Part shown: positions 22,801-34,060 of the stretch, in pieces
Layout of the letters: each line of letters opens with the position of its first letter
How positions within the stretch are numbered: the first letter of the stretch is position 1
Assembly: GCF_007655135.1 (NCBI RefSeq)
Contig: NC_045130.1
Coordinates: 12,710,001 to 12,774,000 of the forward strand
Source of the DNA: Punica granatum
Taxonomy: Eukaryota; Streptophyta; Magnoliopsida; Myrtales; Lythraceae
Reading direction: 5' to 3'
Length of the DNA stretch: 64,000 nucleotides
The notes under the pieces: generated by a model
What the model was told of the DNA's origin: nothing
Seen by the model: the letters and a program-made list of their open reading frames with translations, nothing else
Databases searched by the model: none
Program-made: the position numbers and the translations under genes

Positions 22801-23014
22801 TAGAAATAAAGCAGATTTGCGAATTTTCCTCATTCGAGCAGAGGCTGTGTAAGCAATTTCTAGTCTAACGGTAACTTTTCTGCAGACAATTGCAAAGGCA
22901 GTGGGAGACTGGTACTATGACATGAACCCCTTCCAGAAGATTGACTGCCCTTACCCCTGCAACCCGACTTGCCACAACCACATCCTCAACCCTAGTGAGC
23001 ACCCTGATGTTTAG
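19852..23014 (+). CDS. PAE: Pectin acetylesterase PAE2 (tandem paralogue)
   Basis: Same reaction and architecture as PAE1: a wall-targeted pectin O-acetylesterase of the CE13/Notum fold. Twelve coding exons: 19852-19978, 20080-20162, 20504-20633, 20938-21017, 21102-21188, 21291-21415, 21511-21571, 21657-21710, 21815-21892, 22382-22487, 22579-22724, 22886-23014. Every exon has exactly the length of its PAE1 counterpart, giving 401 residues. Signal peptide residues 11-25; GGGWC at 71-75; Ser176 in GCSAGG, Asp272 in AAYDSWQ, His339 in ACYAHC. About 75 substitutions separate it from PAE1 (about 81% identity). They concentrate in the signal region, residues 79-111 and the last 15 residues, while the catalytic exons are almost unchanged. 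It converges on ALKBH8, with about 540 bases between the two stop codons. No breaks seen. Confidence 0.93.
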
Positions 23015-23554
23015 ATCCTTCAAGTTGAAATTATTCACGGATCGTGAAAAATTACCTATCAAAAACCATACCTTAGTACAATTCGTTCAATGCTCTGAAC
23101 GACTATTTGAATACACCGCACAGACAAGAAACTTATACAATTCATTCATGTACGGTAAACATCTAGTACTGAATTGAATGTCTTGGAGAACAATACTTAT
23201 TACTGTTATCATGAAGTAGTTAAAAAAAAAAAACAATTTTTTCCAACCAAAAGAATTGCCATCCTACAAATAAGAACAGTAATCAACAAAGCCGATCTTA
23301 TTTCATGCTCTCTGATGACCTACAATAATCTGGGGTGTGGTGATTTGGTACCTTTGTCATTGAGAATTAGCGTATAACTATAAACTACCAATCGAACTCA
23401 TTGGACAATATCTCATCTGCCTAAATCCTCAGGTTAGTTTCTTCAAAGATAAGGGACTATTATGAATAATGAAAAACATTTCGTCCCCCGCTAGACCATC
23501 GCCTTCACCATGAATGCTCTTGACTTCACATTTACCATCTGTAAAGCAACCATC

Positions 23555-25803
23555 TCATCTTTGCGAGTCACAATACTGCGGGAATTCACATTGACAAGGA
23601 CCATTCCTGACCTGCAACATCACGAAGATTAGATCGGTTTGTTTCTAAAAGAAATTATTTTGTCTTATCAACATTTTCCAACAAATTTGAGATGAATACA
23701 GGTTGTTGCCTGAGTTAGAAGTATGTACCTTACGAAATGTGAAAGACACCCTTCTTGGGCTCCTTTTAATCACCTTCTCCCCCACAAAATCAATCTGCAA
23801 ATTGAGACCGTCTTTTTGACCACTATGATAGTTTTCACAATGCAAAACGATATTCAAATTCAAATCTTCCACTTCATCACATTCCAGAGCTAGTCAAGAA
23901 AACAAAGACCATGTTTTCACAAGAAAACCTTAAGCTGATTGGAAGCACGCACAAACAACGTAAATAAGACCATGGTCTGCTCCCAGCTTAATAGGTGACA
24001 AAGCTTGAACTTCATGTATAAACATTTAAGATTGCCGGTATGGAACTTCCTATAGTGAATATAAATGACATTCTGTACCTTATGGTGAGGGATGTAATGG
24101 TGCCAGGCATAACGTGCCTCTCCTGATAGCAATAGCATGGACCGAGGAGGAAGATAGATCGCTTTCCTAACATAGTTCGAATGATCAAGACTGCCGTCTT
24201 TTACTTCAGCACCTGGCAGGTTTCTATCAAGCCATATACCGTCCGAATATCTCCTGAACTCCATGATGCAGGGTCCTGCTAATGAAAGACTGAATATAAA
24301 CCCCTCAAATGCTGAATGTGTGTCTATATGTGGTGATAATCCCACCCCAATAGGGTATTCATTCACCTGTGACGGAATCATAGATTTCCTAGTTTAGATA
24401 CCCTCGGAAGACTAACCTTGTTATGGAACAAAATTGCTGCATTAAAAAGTTTCTGAGTTCATTCAGCAAAAAAAAAAAAAAAAAAGTTTTTGAGTTCTCC
24501 TACTCGGAACTAATTGCCATGAGTAATAGAAATTAATTACCGTCAGCTGGTCTACATCTAAGCTCGAGGAGCTATCGGTGCCTGGAAAGGAAGAGATCCT
24601 TTCAAGTACATAAGACAGAAACGATGGAAGTTCACCCAAGCACTTTCTTGTATCAACATTTCTTGTCTGCATATACAGAAAAGATAATAAGTGTCGAGAA
24701 TCCTCTCGAACCGCTGGATCAATAAATTATATTAGCATAGATTTGCAAGATCTACTAGAGAATTCTACAAAAAGGTAAATTTTCACAGAACACTTCCGCA
24801 ATACTGATTTTATCTATAAAGAAGGTCAAGAAAGGTTTAAGAAATTGAAATTCACAACCGCTTGAATGTCATATGGTACATTGGATAATGTACATTCAGC
24901 AATCATACTGCAATTGCTCGACAAACCCGATTTACTAAGGACTTGACAGCATGAACATACTGAAATTGAAATCCTCAGACAATTATTTTAATCTTCAAAG
25001 GTTATATACTTCACATAACAAAAATGCACATGCATGTGTAATGTTATCCCCAGTTAATGTGGAGTCTCCGAACAGGTATAAACATCAAAGTCATACTCAC
25101 ATCGTAGCAAAACTCATAGCCATAGTGCTGAACCCTTCTCTTCGCGAGGCCATTCCAAGGTCGGCCATCAACTGCTGCAAGCAATTCCTGGTGAGTTCAA
25201 CAAGTAGCATATAAACTAAGTGCAATGTCCAATTCTTTTCGAGAAAGCAAATCAATCAAAACACAGCAGATGCACATGGAGGAGATCAAATCTCGCAAAT
25301 AACGAGGACGATACCGACCCTTTCTTCTTCGGCACTGACGAAGTCATGCACCAGGTGAAGACCGGGAATGTTCAGCTCCGAAACATCGAATGAAACTGGG
25401 ACCGAATTGTCGGCTTTGACCTGCAAAGGCAAAGCATTAAGCTTTGTGACCTAATCTTCAAGTTTTCCTTGACAAAACTGAGAAAATGCTCGCTCACCTG
25501 AGAAGCTGGTTGATGAACAGAGTAGCGGATGTGCAGAGATCGGCCATTGAGCTCGGCACAGGGACGGCCATTGAGAGCTTCCATCGCCGCCTCAGCAGAG
25601 CTCACCTCGCCGTAGCAAACGATGACGCGGGCGCCGCTCTCGTCGGCGGCGTACACTCCCTTAACTTCTCCGAAGCGGCCGAAGACGGCCTCAACCGCGT
25701 CTTGCGAAACCCCGACAGCCGGGCCGCAATTGGCCACGAAGAGGTTGGGGCTCCGCACACCGGCGGCCCCTTCCTTAGGCCGCGCAAACCGAGGTAGACC
25801 CAT
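23555..25803 (-). CDS. ALKBH8: ALKBH8-type tRNA wobble-uridine hydroxylase (RRM + AlkB)
   Basis: An Fe(II)/2-oxoglutarate dioxygenase expected to hydroxylate mcm5U at the tRNA wobble position. Exons in transcript order: 25803-25498, 25420-25319, 25187-25101, 24666-24541, 24366-24079, 23794-23729, 23611-23555, giving 343 residues; all junctions are GT-AG and in phase 0. Residues about 18-97 form an RRM (LFVANC as RNP2, GARVIVCY as RNP1-like). The AlkB domain carries HID (His220, Asp222), His297 in RYAWHHYIP and the 2-oxoglutarate Arg318 in RRVSFTFR. The end has the family Cys cluster C331-x-C333-x5-C339 before DSQ. Animal ALKBH8 has a methyltransferase domain after this point; here the frame stops, as in plants, where a separate TRM9 protein is thought to supply it. 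Same strand as RopGEF14, 577 bases downstream of it. Confidence 0.92.
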
Positions 25804-25919
25804 GATGTATCAGATACTGCTCACACGCGCGGGGAAGCACGGTTGATGGCTCGAAGCAATGTGCTGAGGCGAAGGAAGAAGGAGAAGATGAGATCCAGAC
25901 GAGGAGTTCTTTCGTCTAA

Positions 25920-25936
25920 TGGGCTGGGCCTGGGCC
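25920..25936 (-). promoter_or_regulatory. Site II (TGGGCC/T) cluster in the ALKBH8 promoter
   Basis: TGGGCTGGGCCTGGGCC contains three overlapping TGGGCY motifs (GGCCCA-type on the minus strand), about 120-135 bases upstream of the ALKBH8 ATG. Such site II elements are TCP-factor targets common in plant housekeeping and translation-related promoters. A role here is inferred from motif and position only. Confidence 0.6.
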
Positions 25937-26379
25937 TTTGAAAATTCGCAAATTTTACGTTTTACATGAAAATGAAAACGAATTTTTTAAAGTAATAATC
26001 CTTCAGGCGCAAGGATGCAATAGCTATCATAGTTCGTTACACGACGAGCGACCCGTAATTCCCATAGATAATTGTGGTTGAAATCATTTGAATCATGTGG
26101 TTGAAATTTTGGTACCTCGGATGGGAATTAAATCATACGATATCGAACGGAGGATGATGGAGATGCAGCGTCCACGTCAATAGCTCTTCCTCTATTCGAT
26201 AATATGACAGCACAAGGAATCCAGTTCGAGCTGTTGCGTACAAATTCTTCCTCGCTCGTTTAAGGATCACACGTGATGATCTAGAGTACCATCTGATGTA
26301 AGGCACAGTCAAAATTACTTCCATATCTGATCATGCATAAACAAAAGTCATATACAATAAAACTCCTCGTAGTAGCCCA
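25937..26379. other. RopGEF14 3' flank and ALKBH8 upstream region
   Basis: No further gene. It presumably holds the RopGEF14 3' UTR and distal ALKBH8 promoter. No canonical AATAAA stands out on the minus strand. Confidence 0.4.
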
Positions 26380-29300
26380 TCAAGGAGGACTCCTGGGGGA
26401 ACCACTAACACGAGCGTCTTTCCCGATACACCAGACCCGACTACGACTCGGTGTCGTTGCCACAGAGCTCGTCTTTGGCTCACTAGATGAAGTCTCCGAG
26501 TCGGATGTGCTGTTCGTGAAGGGGTCACTGAACCGTCTGTCTGCTTTATTCATTTGATCCATCAGAGAGTGCCTAACCCGGTGACTGATCCCAGGGCTCT
26601 CCAAGAAATCGCTGCACCTTATCCCGGGAAAGCAGCATGATACTGCCGGCGAGTTTGGATTGCTCAAAGCATCCTCTTGCAGTATGTCTCGTATCCTAGA
26701 GAGTATGCTGAATGCTACAGTCCCAATAACTCGGGAATATGCCTCTAGAATTGCATGCCCGACATCCTGCAGTCATTGATTGCATAAAATTGAATCAGTC
26801 TTAGCCTGATTTGTAGAGATCGATTCCCGATTTTCCAGAAGATGTACCTATATTGTGTAACGAAAGTTCTAGGTTTCTACGGTCTTGAATTTACCTTTCC
26901 ATATTGGATCTTCGTGGCATCAAGAAATGTCTGAGGAAGGTTTGGGTACTTGTACTTGATATGCTGAATGAGGATCTCTGCTCGGTCTAAGAGTGACTCA
27001 GTCTTATCAAGCTCAGACATGGGATCCTTAATGAACGACCATGACGTCCTGATCGGGGACTTGCCACTCACTTGTCCCATGATCTTCTCTTTCCAAGCAA
27101 ACACCGCAGCCTCCAACCGATTGATGCAATCAAGGGCATTGTGCTCTGACTTTAAGTTCAGAGACTTCAGCATTTCTTCGGGTGAGCTTGGTTCCGAAGT
27201 CAAGACCTTATACAGCTCATCACTCAAATTTGCCCTTCCCGACTGTCAGTATAAAGCACAATCCATACATTAGAACTCGACAAAAAAATTTCGTGCTATG
27301 TTGTAAAATTCATAGTTGGAAGCATAAATTTGTCAACTTTTTTTGCGTTATTCAAGAAAAGAAAATCATAAAGATACAGTGTTTTCTAAAACCAAAAATA
27401 GTTGCTCACAGATAGTCGGACTTACCTTAGGCAGCGCATCCCTAATGATGGTTGGAACAGGCATCTCGAGCAGAACATTCTCGTTAATGGACTTTGCTGC
27501 CTTCAGCACTTGGTGGATGATCCTCCCCTGATGCATCAGTTTCTTCCTTCCACTTTCAGAAAGGCCCAAACGTGGGACCTGAGGAGATGGAAGCCACCAC
27601 CGCTTACTTGGCCTTTCGGCCTTGCTCCTTCCTTCTGCTCGGCTTCCCCCCTCAGCGTACCAGAACTCGTTGTTTACCATCGAGTCCAGAGCCTCCTGTG
27701 AAAAATTAATCGTCAAAGGATGATTAGTCCAGAAGTAAAGAAGAGCATATGGATTCGGAAACTCAGTAATTGAAGAGGTCACAATCCACCTACAATAAGC
27801 ATAGAGTCCAACTTCTGCAGTGCAGGAAGGTTCAAGTGGATGTCTGCACGGGCTTTTGGAGTCATGATCTGCTCCAAGATTAAGGGGAAAAACAACAAAG
27901 TTAATCCCGCATCAGCAAGGATCAGATAATATTAACCATCTCAGGAAAAACACGAAAAGAAAAAAGATTACCTCCAAAGTGCAGCCATTTGCACCACTCT
28001 GCTTGGCAGGGACAAGCTCGATCATATAGTTCGTCGGAGACAGGAGCCAGTCCATCTCTCTCCTCCATTTGCTCTTCCTCTCTTCAGACAGAGGTTCAAG
28101 CTTCCACAATTCCCCAAAAATTGATGCTGCAGGTTTGTTTTGCATATAAATCACATGAACATTAATATAAAATATATAACATTACTAGACATTCTTGCAC
28201 CTCAAGAAACTCTACAGTAATACATGCAATTTTGAATTAGAACGGTTAGATAGAGTAATGCAGGCAGCCAGGTACACGTTCGAGTATATACTCTATGACC
28301 CAAAAATCCATGAGACATGATATATGATCAACAAAATATTCAGCTCAATCTTGGGAATAAGATTATTCAAGTGCCTTTGCTAGGCTGGATGATCTTCTGC
28401 ACCTAACTAAAAGCTGGAAATGGATTAAGAGCCTCTGCCCAGCCCAAGAGGCTTGGACTGAACTTGGGCGGGCTTCAACGATAAAAGGTTTCTTGGGGTT
28501 GGCCTAGTCAAGAAATAAAAGTTGGCCAGAAGCAGTAAAATGTTGTCTGGCTCAAAACAAATAATATATATACAATATAATAATAACAAACAAATAAATA
28601 AGTAAAATCGTGCAATTCTTCGTCTCTAACTTTCATTAATTCTACTTTAAGTATTAATTAATGATGATTTCGTGTTTAACATTTTTATTCCGGATGGACG
28701 GGCTTGGACATGAGTTTGGGCTCGATCCCATCCCGGACCCTGATCAAGTAGAAGCCCAAGGATCAAACATATATGTTAATGCTGAAGTCTTGTAACATTC
28801 TGAAGGATCCTACAGAGAGCAATCTTATGACATACCTGCTAGATTCGAGATAGCATTCGACAGGGCGAGTGCAGTGCTTAGCCCATTCTTTCCTCCCGTG
28901 ATATCATCGCCCAGCAACAGCTTCGCAAACTTCTCCTTCATCGTCTCGACATCAGAAGATTTAATCAAGTGGGCTGGCTTCTCCTTGACATAGAAATGCT
29001 GGGAGCTTCCTGCGAGGTCCCAGTCATCCTCCCGGTCATGATTGTCCCTCTTAAGGCTCAGCCACTTCGATGAGAATGAACCAAAGGCATCTTTGCTGGA
29101 AGAACAGCTCGAGTCATCCTCGTCCAATAAATCAGTGGGGAACCCGTCCTCCCAGCTTGCCCTGCTCGCCCTGCTCTCGTTTTCATAGGACTGGTTGTTA
29201 AGGATGCAAGTCTCAAGGCCATTGTATGTCATTACTCCTGTCAGTCAATTCGATCTTTATTCCATCAGAACTCTCAGAGCAAAATCATAATGGATCTTAG

Positions 29301-31722
29301 AATTCATATGGTGAATTATCAAACAAGTTAGGTAAAAATTATTATACCGACGCAAATCATATTACAGCAAGAATGTAAAGATATGCGCATCCACTTTTTG
29401 AACAATTTTAGCAAACATAGTCAGCTCTAAGTTTCCTTCCATTTCTGTTTACGTCTTAACGCTGATTTCTCCGAAAGATATGGAGAAAGAATCGGATATG
29501 TTACGCATATGACAAGCTAGATATCAATGATTAGCTAAGAAAGTCATCAAATACGTGCAAATTGCAAGGAGCATAAACGATAACAGAAGCTCCAAAGGCC
29601 ATTTTTTGGACCACTGGGAGGGAAATTTCCCAGAAGTTGCACCGACAATGCTTTCTCATTGAAATATCCAACAGAATCAACATTAACTGTTCATTTATAC
29701 CCGATAACCAGACATATAAACTTGCTTTTAAATGCTGAGAGATAAAGAGAATTTTTTCGCGGACAAAAAATTCTAATAAAAAAATTATTTATGAAAATAC
29801 TCGAGGAAGGCAGTACCAAAAAAGAAAAATATTGGACTACTGCTTTTCAGGAACAAGGTCCTGCAGAAAATGACATACAGAGTTCCCACGAAGTTAATTT
29901 GTTGTCAGCTCCAGTGCAATACGAGTGGCGGAAATGAATGTAAGTGGTACCGTTACTAATAGGGTCCACGGGTTTCAATCAACATAATCATGCGATTTTC
30001 CAGGGTCCTAGTAATGGCGGGGACCTTCTTCCATCACCTTTTAAGCATGATCCATCTTTGTTCAGAACAGAAAATCCCAAGATTCTGCAACAGTTTCCTA
30101 GTGTTCCTTCCATGTCATAGAAAGTGAAAATGCCAGCCCAGAAGGTTGAAAGCATATAGCACCATGTGCTTGAGACACACATACTTAGCCGATAGGACTG
30201 ATGGGTCCTTCGTACTTTTATTGTCGCAGTATCAAATAAGCAAAATTCACCCAAACACATCCATCCGAAGGTCAGTTAGTCCATAGTTCCATTTCCTTTC
30301 AGCAATTATTCACCTCAAAACACGAGACTTTTTCGCCAATTTGGAATCTCACCACAAGAAAAAAAAAATGTATGATGCATGTGCAGATCTTCCTATGCAC
30401 AAATACTGCGATTTAGGACATGGAAAGACTTACGGGGCGAAAAAAATATTATCTATATTTATATATATATGCAGGTTTTGAAATTTGCTACGCATTTAGG
30501 AGCAAAGTAAAAAGCTAATGTCTCGTATTCAAATCAGATCTGGGTATGCCCGAGTCAAGTTCATGTATTGCCTACAGTAATTCATGACTTTGAAATATGG
30601 AACATACTGTTTCCTTTACACTAATCGGATTTTTTTCTTCTTTTCTTTTTTTTTTCCCTGCAAAATGACTAAAAACCTAAATGGAAAAAAAAAAAAGGGA
30701 GGAGGGGAAAAAATAGGATATTGAGGTCAGACTGAAGCAGAACTTGGCAGTTGGTGTACTAACAAGTTTATTAGCAAGTAATCAAAAGTTTTTTACTGCA
30801 ATTAGGCCGGAACAACCTAAGCTGTTGTTTTTAAACCCACTAATGACAGGTAGTTTTTCAAGTTATAGAAGGAACAGAAACCTTGAGACCCGACTTCTAA
30901 AGGCTTTTTTGACTAGGAAACGAAGAACTGGTCCTGTCTTGTCAATTGTCATCAAGGACACGGGCATTACTCTCATCTGCTAAGAGCACATTTAATTTTC
31001 TGCCCTGGAGTGAATGGATCCTCCACGAACGCATTGCAGGTCTCCACTCTCTACATTTACAATTTATGGGCATTAGGTCCCACTAAGAAGTGTCGTTGGG
31101 ACTTGATTAAATATAGACTCCCTCCATAGTGAAAGAAAGAAAATGCAGACTACACACTAACCTTTCAGTGTCAGAAACAAGTCTTGCATGACTATGATCA
31201 GTGAAAGCAGGAAAATAATTTAAAAGAAAAATAGTAAAAAATGAGGAAAATTGGCAGGGTAGCAGCAGCTGTTTGACTAAATGAGCAGCCTGAACAATAA
31301 AAGAAATAGGAAAAAAAAAAACTAACATCTTTCTCTCTAATTCAAGATCTCACTGTGTTTCTTATTCATCTATTTTTTTTATTGGTTGAATAATAATGTG
31401 TTTTAAATTCGACTAGCTTGTCCAATGTCCCATGTGTTAGGTATTGTAACAGGACGGACCAAGCAGTGACTGATACGCATCAATCACGGAAGATGATGTA
31501 AATATATAACATACATAAGCATCTAATTCAACAATCGTTTAACCAAATCAAATAAAGACAAAACCGCTTGAGCAATTCTGCCAAAATATGATAATAATAA
31601 TAATTAAAAATGGAGTGGTGGGAAACAAAAAGGAGAAATATCTTACTGTCTTGCTCATCGAAGTCGAAGCTAATTTTTCTGTCTCGTGTGCAGCAAATGA
31701 GTCTTCTCCTCATCATGATCAT
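26380..31722 (-). CDS. ROPGEF14: RopGEF14-type ROP GTPase exchange factor (PRONE domain)
   Basis: Activates Rho-of-plants (ROP/RAC) GTPases by GDP/GTP exchange at the plasma membrane. Exons in transcript order: 31722-31647, 29237-28836, 28126-27972, 27868-27794, 27695-27426, 27242-26895, 26766-26380, giving 570 residues. The 76-base first exon encodes only 25 residues ([14 protein letters not shown] then acidic), typical of the RopGEF14 branch, and splices over a 2.4-kb intron. An acidic, Ser-rich N-terminal region (48-80) is followed by the PRONE domain (about 118-480), with [43 protein letters not shown] (WW at 269-270) and [12 protein letters not shown]. The C-terminal tail ends with a [12 protein letters not shown] motif. 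ATG choice: the first in-frame ATG after a stop at 31870-31872; another ATG lies two codons later. The assignment to branch 14 rests on the N-terminus recalled from Arabidopsis. Confidence 0.9.
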
Positions 31723-33677
31723 TATTCCTGCGGCCTCTGTTCTTGTCTTCTTCTTCTTCTTCTTCCTCCTCCAGGACAGGGTGACAGATTCGTCTAGGAA
31801 GGAAAGCAGAATTGATTGCAAAAGGTCTCCGAGCCCTGGATATGAGTTGAATCTATTATCATGATTCCATTAAATAAAAAAGCGATAATATAGGCTAGGC
31901 GTATCGTATGTATCATTACATTGAAGAACCTTGTTTTCTATCTTCTTTTCCCATCTGGGTATTTAATAACTTGACGAAAAACATTGAAAAGACATAGAAA
32001 CCCCCAGTTTTCAATTCCCCATCTCTCTTTTCACCAGATAAAATCAAGAAAAATAAGAAAAATGCCCGGCTTTCTGCAGAACTTCACAGGTCATTGTCTT
32101 TCCCAGTGTGTAAACAACTTCAAACCGAGTAAAACCTTGTTTAAAAAAGGGATTTTTTAAACACCAGAAGGATCAAACTGTAAAGATTTTGAGGATCCCT
32201 CAAAGGGGTCTTCACTTTATCTTCTTGAATGATCTAAACAGTCCACATGCCAAAAGGGTATGTTCATCTTGGAAGGAGGAGTAAGTTTTTTTTTTTTTAA
32301 ATAGGTGAAGTAAAACTAAGTTAAACTAGAGAACTTTCATCCAATGGGTCATAATGTGATTAACGCGTCACTCTTTTCTCTAAGTATCGTTTATAATGAG
32401 ATCATGGGAAGCTAGTAAAGTTGTGAAATTTTCAATTTGCATGGAGAAAAAAAAAATAGTGGAGGAGCTTTTTGGTTTCATTTACCAATAGAAGGATTTC
32501 AAGACAACTTTTTTGGTCTTGCAGTGGCCTCTGCCCCATTCAGAACTTTTACAGGACCACTTTTTCGCCATGGATGATCACTGGCCAGTGGCATCAGGGG
32601 AACATGAACACTCGGTAATCGACATAACAGGCGGAAAACAAAAATGGCTAACCTCCAAAAGTGAATTTGAGAAATTGCTTTGCCAATTTCGCAGGTATTC
32701 GGCGTGTTATTCTCAATTATCTCAAGCCTTAATTAGAGAGAGGGAGAGAGAGAGAGGAGAAAGAACTTTCCACGAAGAACTGAAAGACAAGAACGAGACC
32801 CAAAAAACACGTTTTTTTGCAAAGGCGACCATTTTCTGGAAATTGGGAACAGAAAGTAGAGGATTTTACTCGCAACTCATCCTTCGACACGAAAAGGTGA
32901 GGAGAAAAGGCTTTTTGACAATGTGAAACAGAGCGCACCACCCACTTCAGACTGATCAGCATGGGACAAGATGGTACCTTTACCTAAGCTTCAGCCATCA
33001 ACAGAACAGACGACACTTCCATTCACCCCCTTAATGCTGCAGACATGGAGAATGCAAGTTAGGAGCATGTTCTCGCAAATTGTCGGGAAAATAATCGCCC
33101 AATAAGCAGACAACGATGAAATGGAAGCCCGGGAGCTCAGCTCCACTTACGCTTCGAATTAGCAGACACCCGCATTGGTCAAAACTAGTCTGTGCTTCCA
33201 CTCTTTGTCTGTCGGTTCTCCTTTGACTCCCAATCAGCGCTTCAGAGAGAGAGAGAGAGAGAGAGAGCGAAGGGGGAACAGAGCAAAGAGGGGAAGAGAG
33301 GTCAGGACAGGGTGAGAACTGAGAGAACGAAGGAGAGAATATGGGCAAGGCATTTAAGAGAACGCAGGGACACAGACACCGCGGAGAGAGAGGGTGGAGA
33401 GGGAGATGAATGGAGCGTTTGTCAGTGGATCTGAGCCGTCCGTTCTTGGTAGGACCCGCGGAGGCCCATGCCTGAGATGATGCCACGTTGTTGATGTAAT
33501 TGAGGATGTTTGATCTTGACGGGAAGGGTGAATGGGAGGGGGGGAGCTGGTATGGAGCTTTCGGCTTGCTTTGCTTTGCTAGAGATAATGAGTGGCCCCA
33601 ACCGCGGGGTGCTTCATTTCAAAATTTCCCATTTTTATCGGAGCAAAAGTTGCGAAGGTAAGATCATCGGGACAACG
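31723..33677 (-). promoter_or_regulatory. RopGEF14 upstream region, possible leader with CT-rich block
   Basis: The frame upstream of the RopGEF14 ATG stays open to 31869 without another ATG, and CATATCCAG at about 31835-31843 could be a leader acceptor. A (CT)n block on the minus strand (33245-33268) in a less AT-rich zone (33180-33420) is typical of plant 5' UTRs and is a candidate transcription start region. Open frames here (for example 32513-32926) show no recognisable protein. Confidence 0.3.
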
Positions 33678-33870
33678 AAAGTTGCATAGATGAAGAGAAA
33701 GGGGATATAGTACAGTGGGTAACACCCTCACCTGATAACCTAAAGGATTCGGATTCGATTTTCATCAGTGGGACTATCCGTGCCCCTTTATTTAGATTTC
33801 ATTTCCATTACCTTGTATTAGGCCATGAGCTTCCTATTGTAACCGAAAAAAAAAAGTTGCATAGATGAAA
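33678..33870 (+). mobile_element. tRNA-derived SINE with perfect target-site duplication
   Basis: The insertion (33695-33853) is bounded by the direct repeat AAAGTTGCATAGATGAA (33678-33694 and 33854-33870). It starts GAGAAAGGGGATATAGTACAG, has an A-box region (TAGTACAGTGGGTAACACC), a B-box GGATTCGATTTTC and a run of A at the end. This is the clearest member of the family also seen at 18031 and 18991. Confidence 0.88.
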
Positions 33871-34060
33871 CTTAAGGCGGTTTGGTTCGGGGTCTAGAAA
33901 CGAAAACAAAATGAAGTAGAATAATGGCGGAACTGAAAATATAATGGCAAATTTCCTTCTTCTTCTTTTTTTGGTTTCAACAAGAAATATAAATTTAATT
34001 TATTTGTTTCTGTTTGATTAATTATTTATGGAATCCAAATTAATTCCAAAATTTTGGTAA

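Noticed and set aside
25486..25846. + strand frames of 74-103 codons
   Set aside because: They are antisense shadows of the GC-rich first ALKBH8 exon.
32513..32926. 137-codon + strand frame
   Set aside because: No recognisable features; it contains a GAGA microsatellite and has no promoter or splice context.
33031..33486. 151-codon minus-strand frame in the GC-richer zone upstream of RopGEF14
   Set aside because: Low-complexity Ser/Leu/Pro from CT repeats; no domain; more likely leader or promoter sequence.
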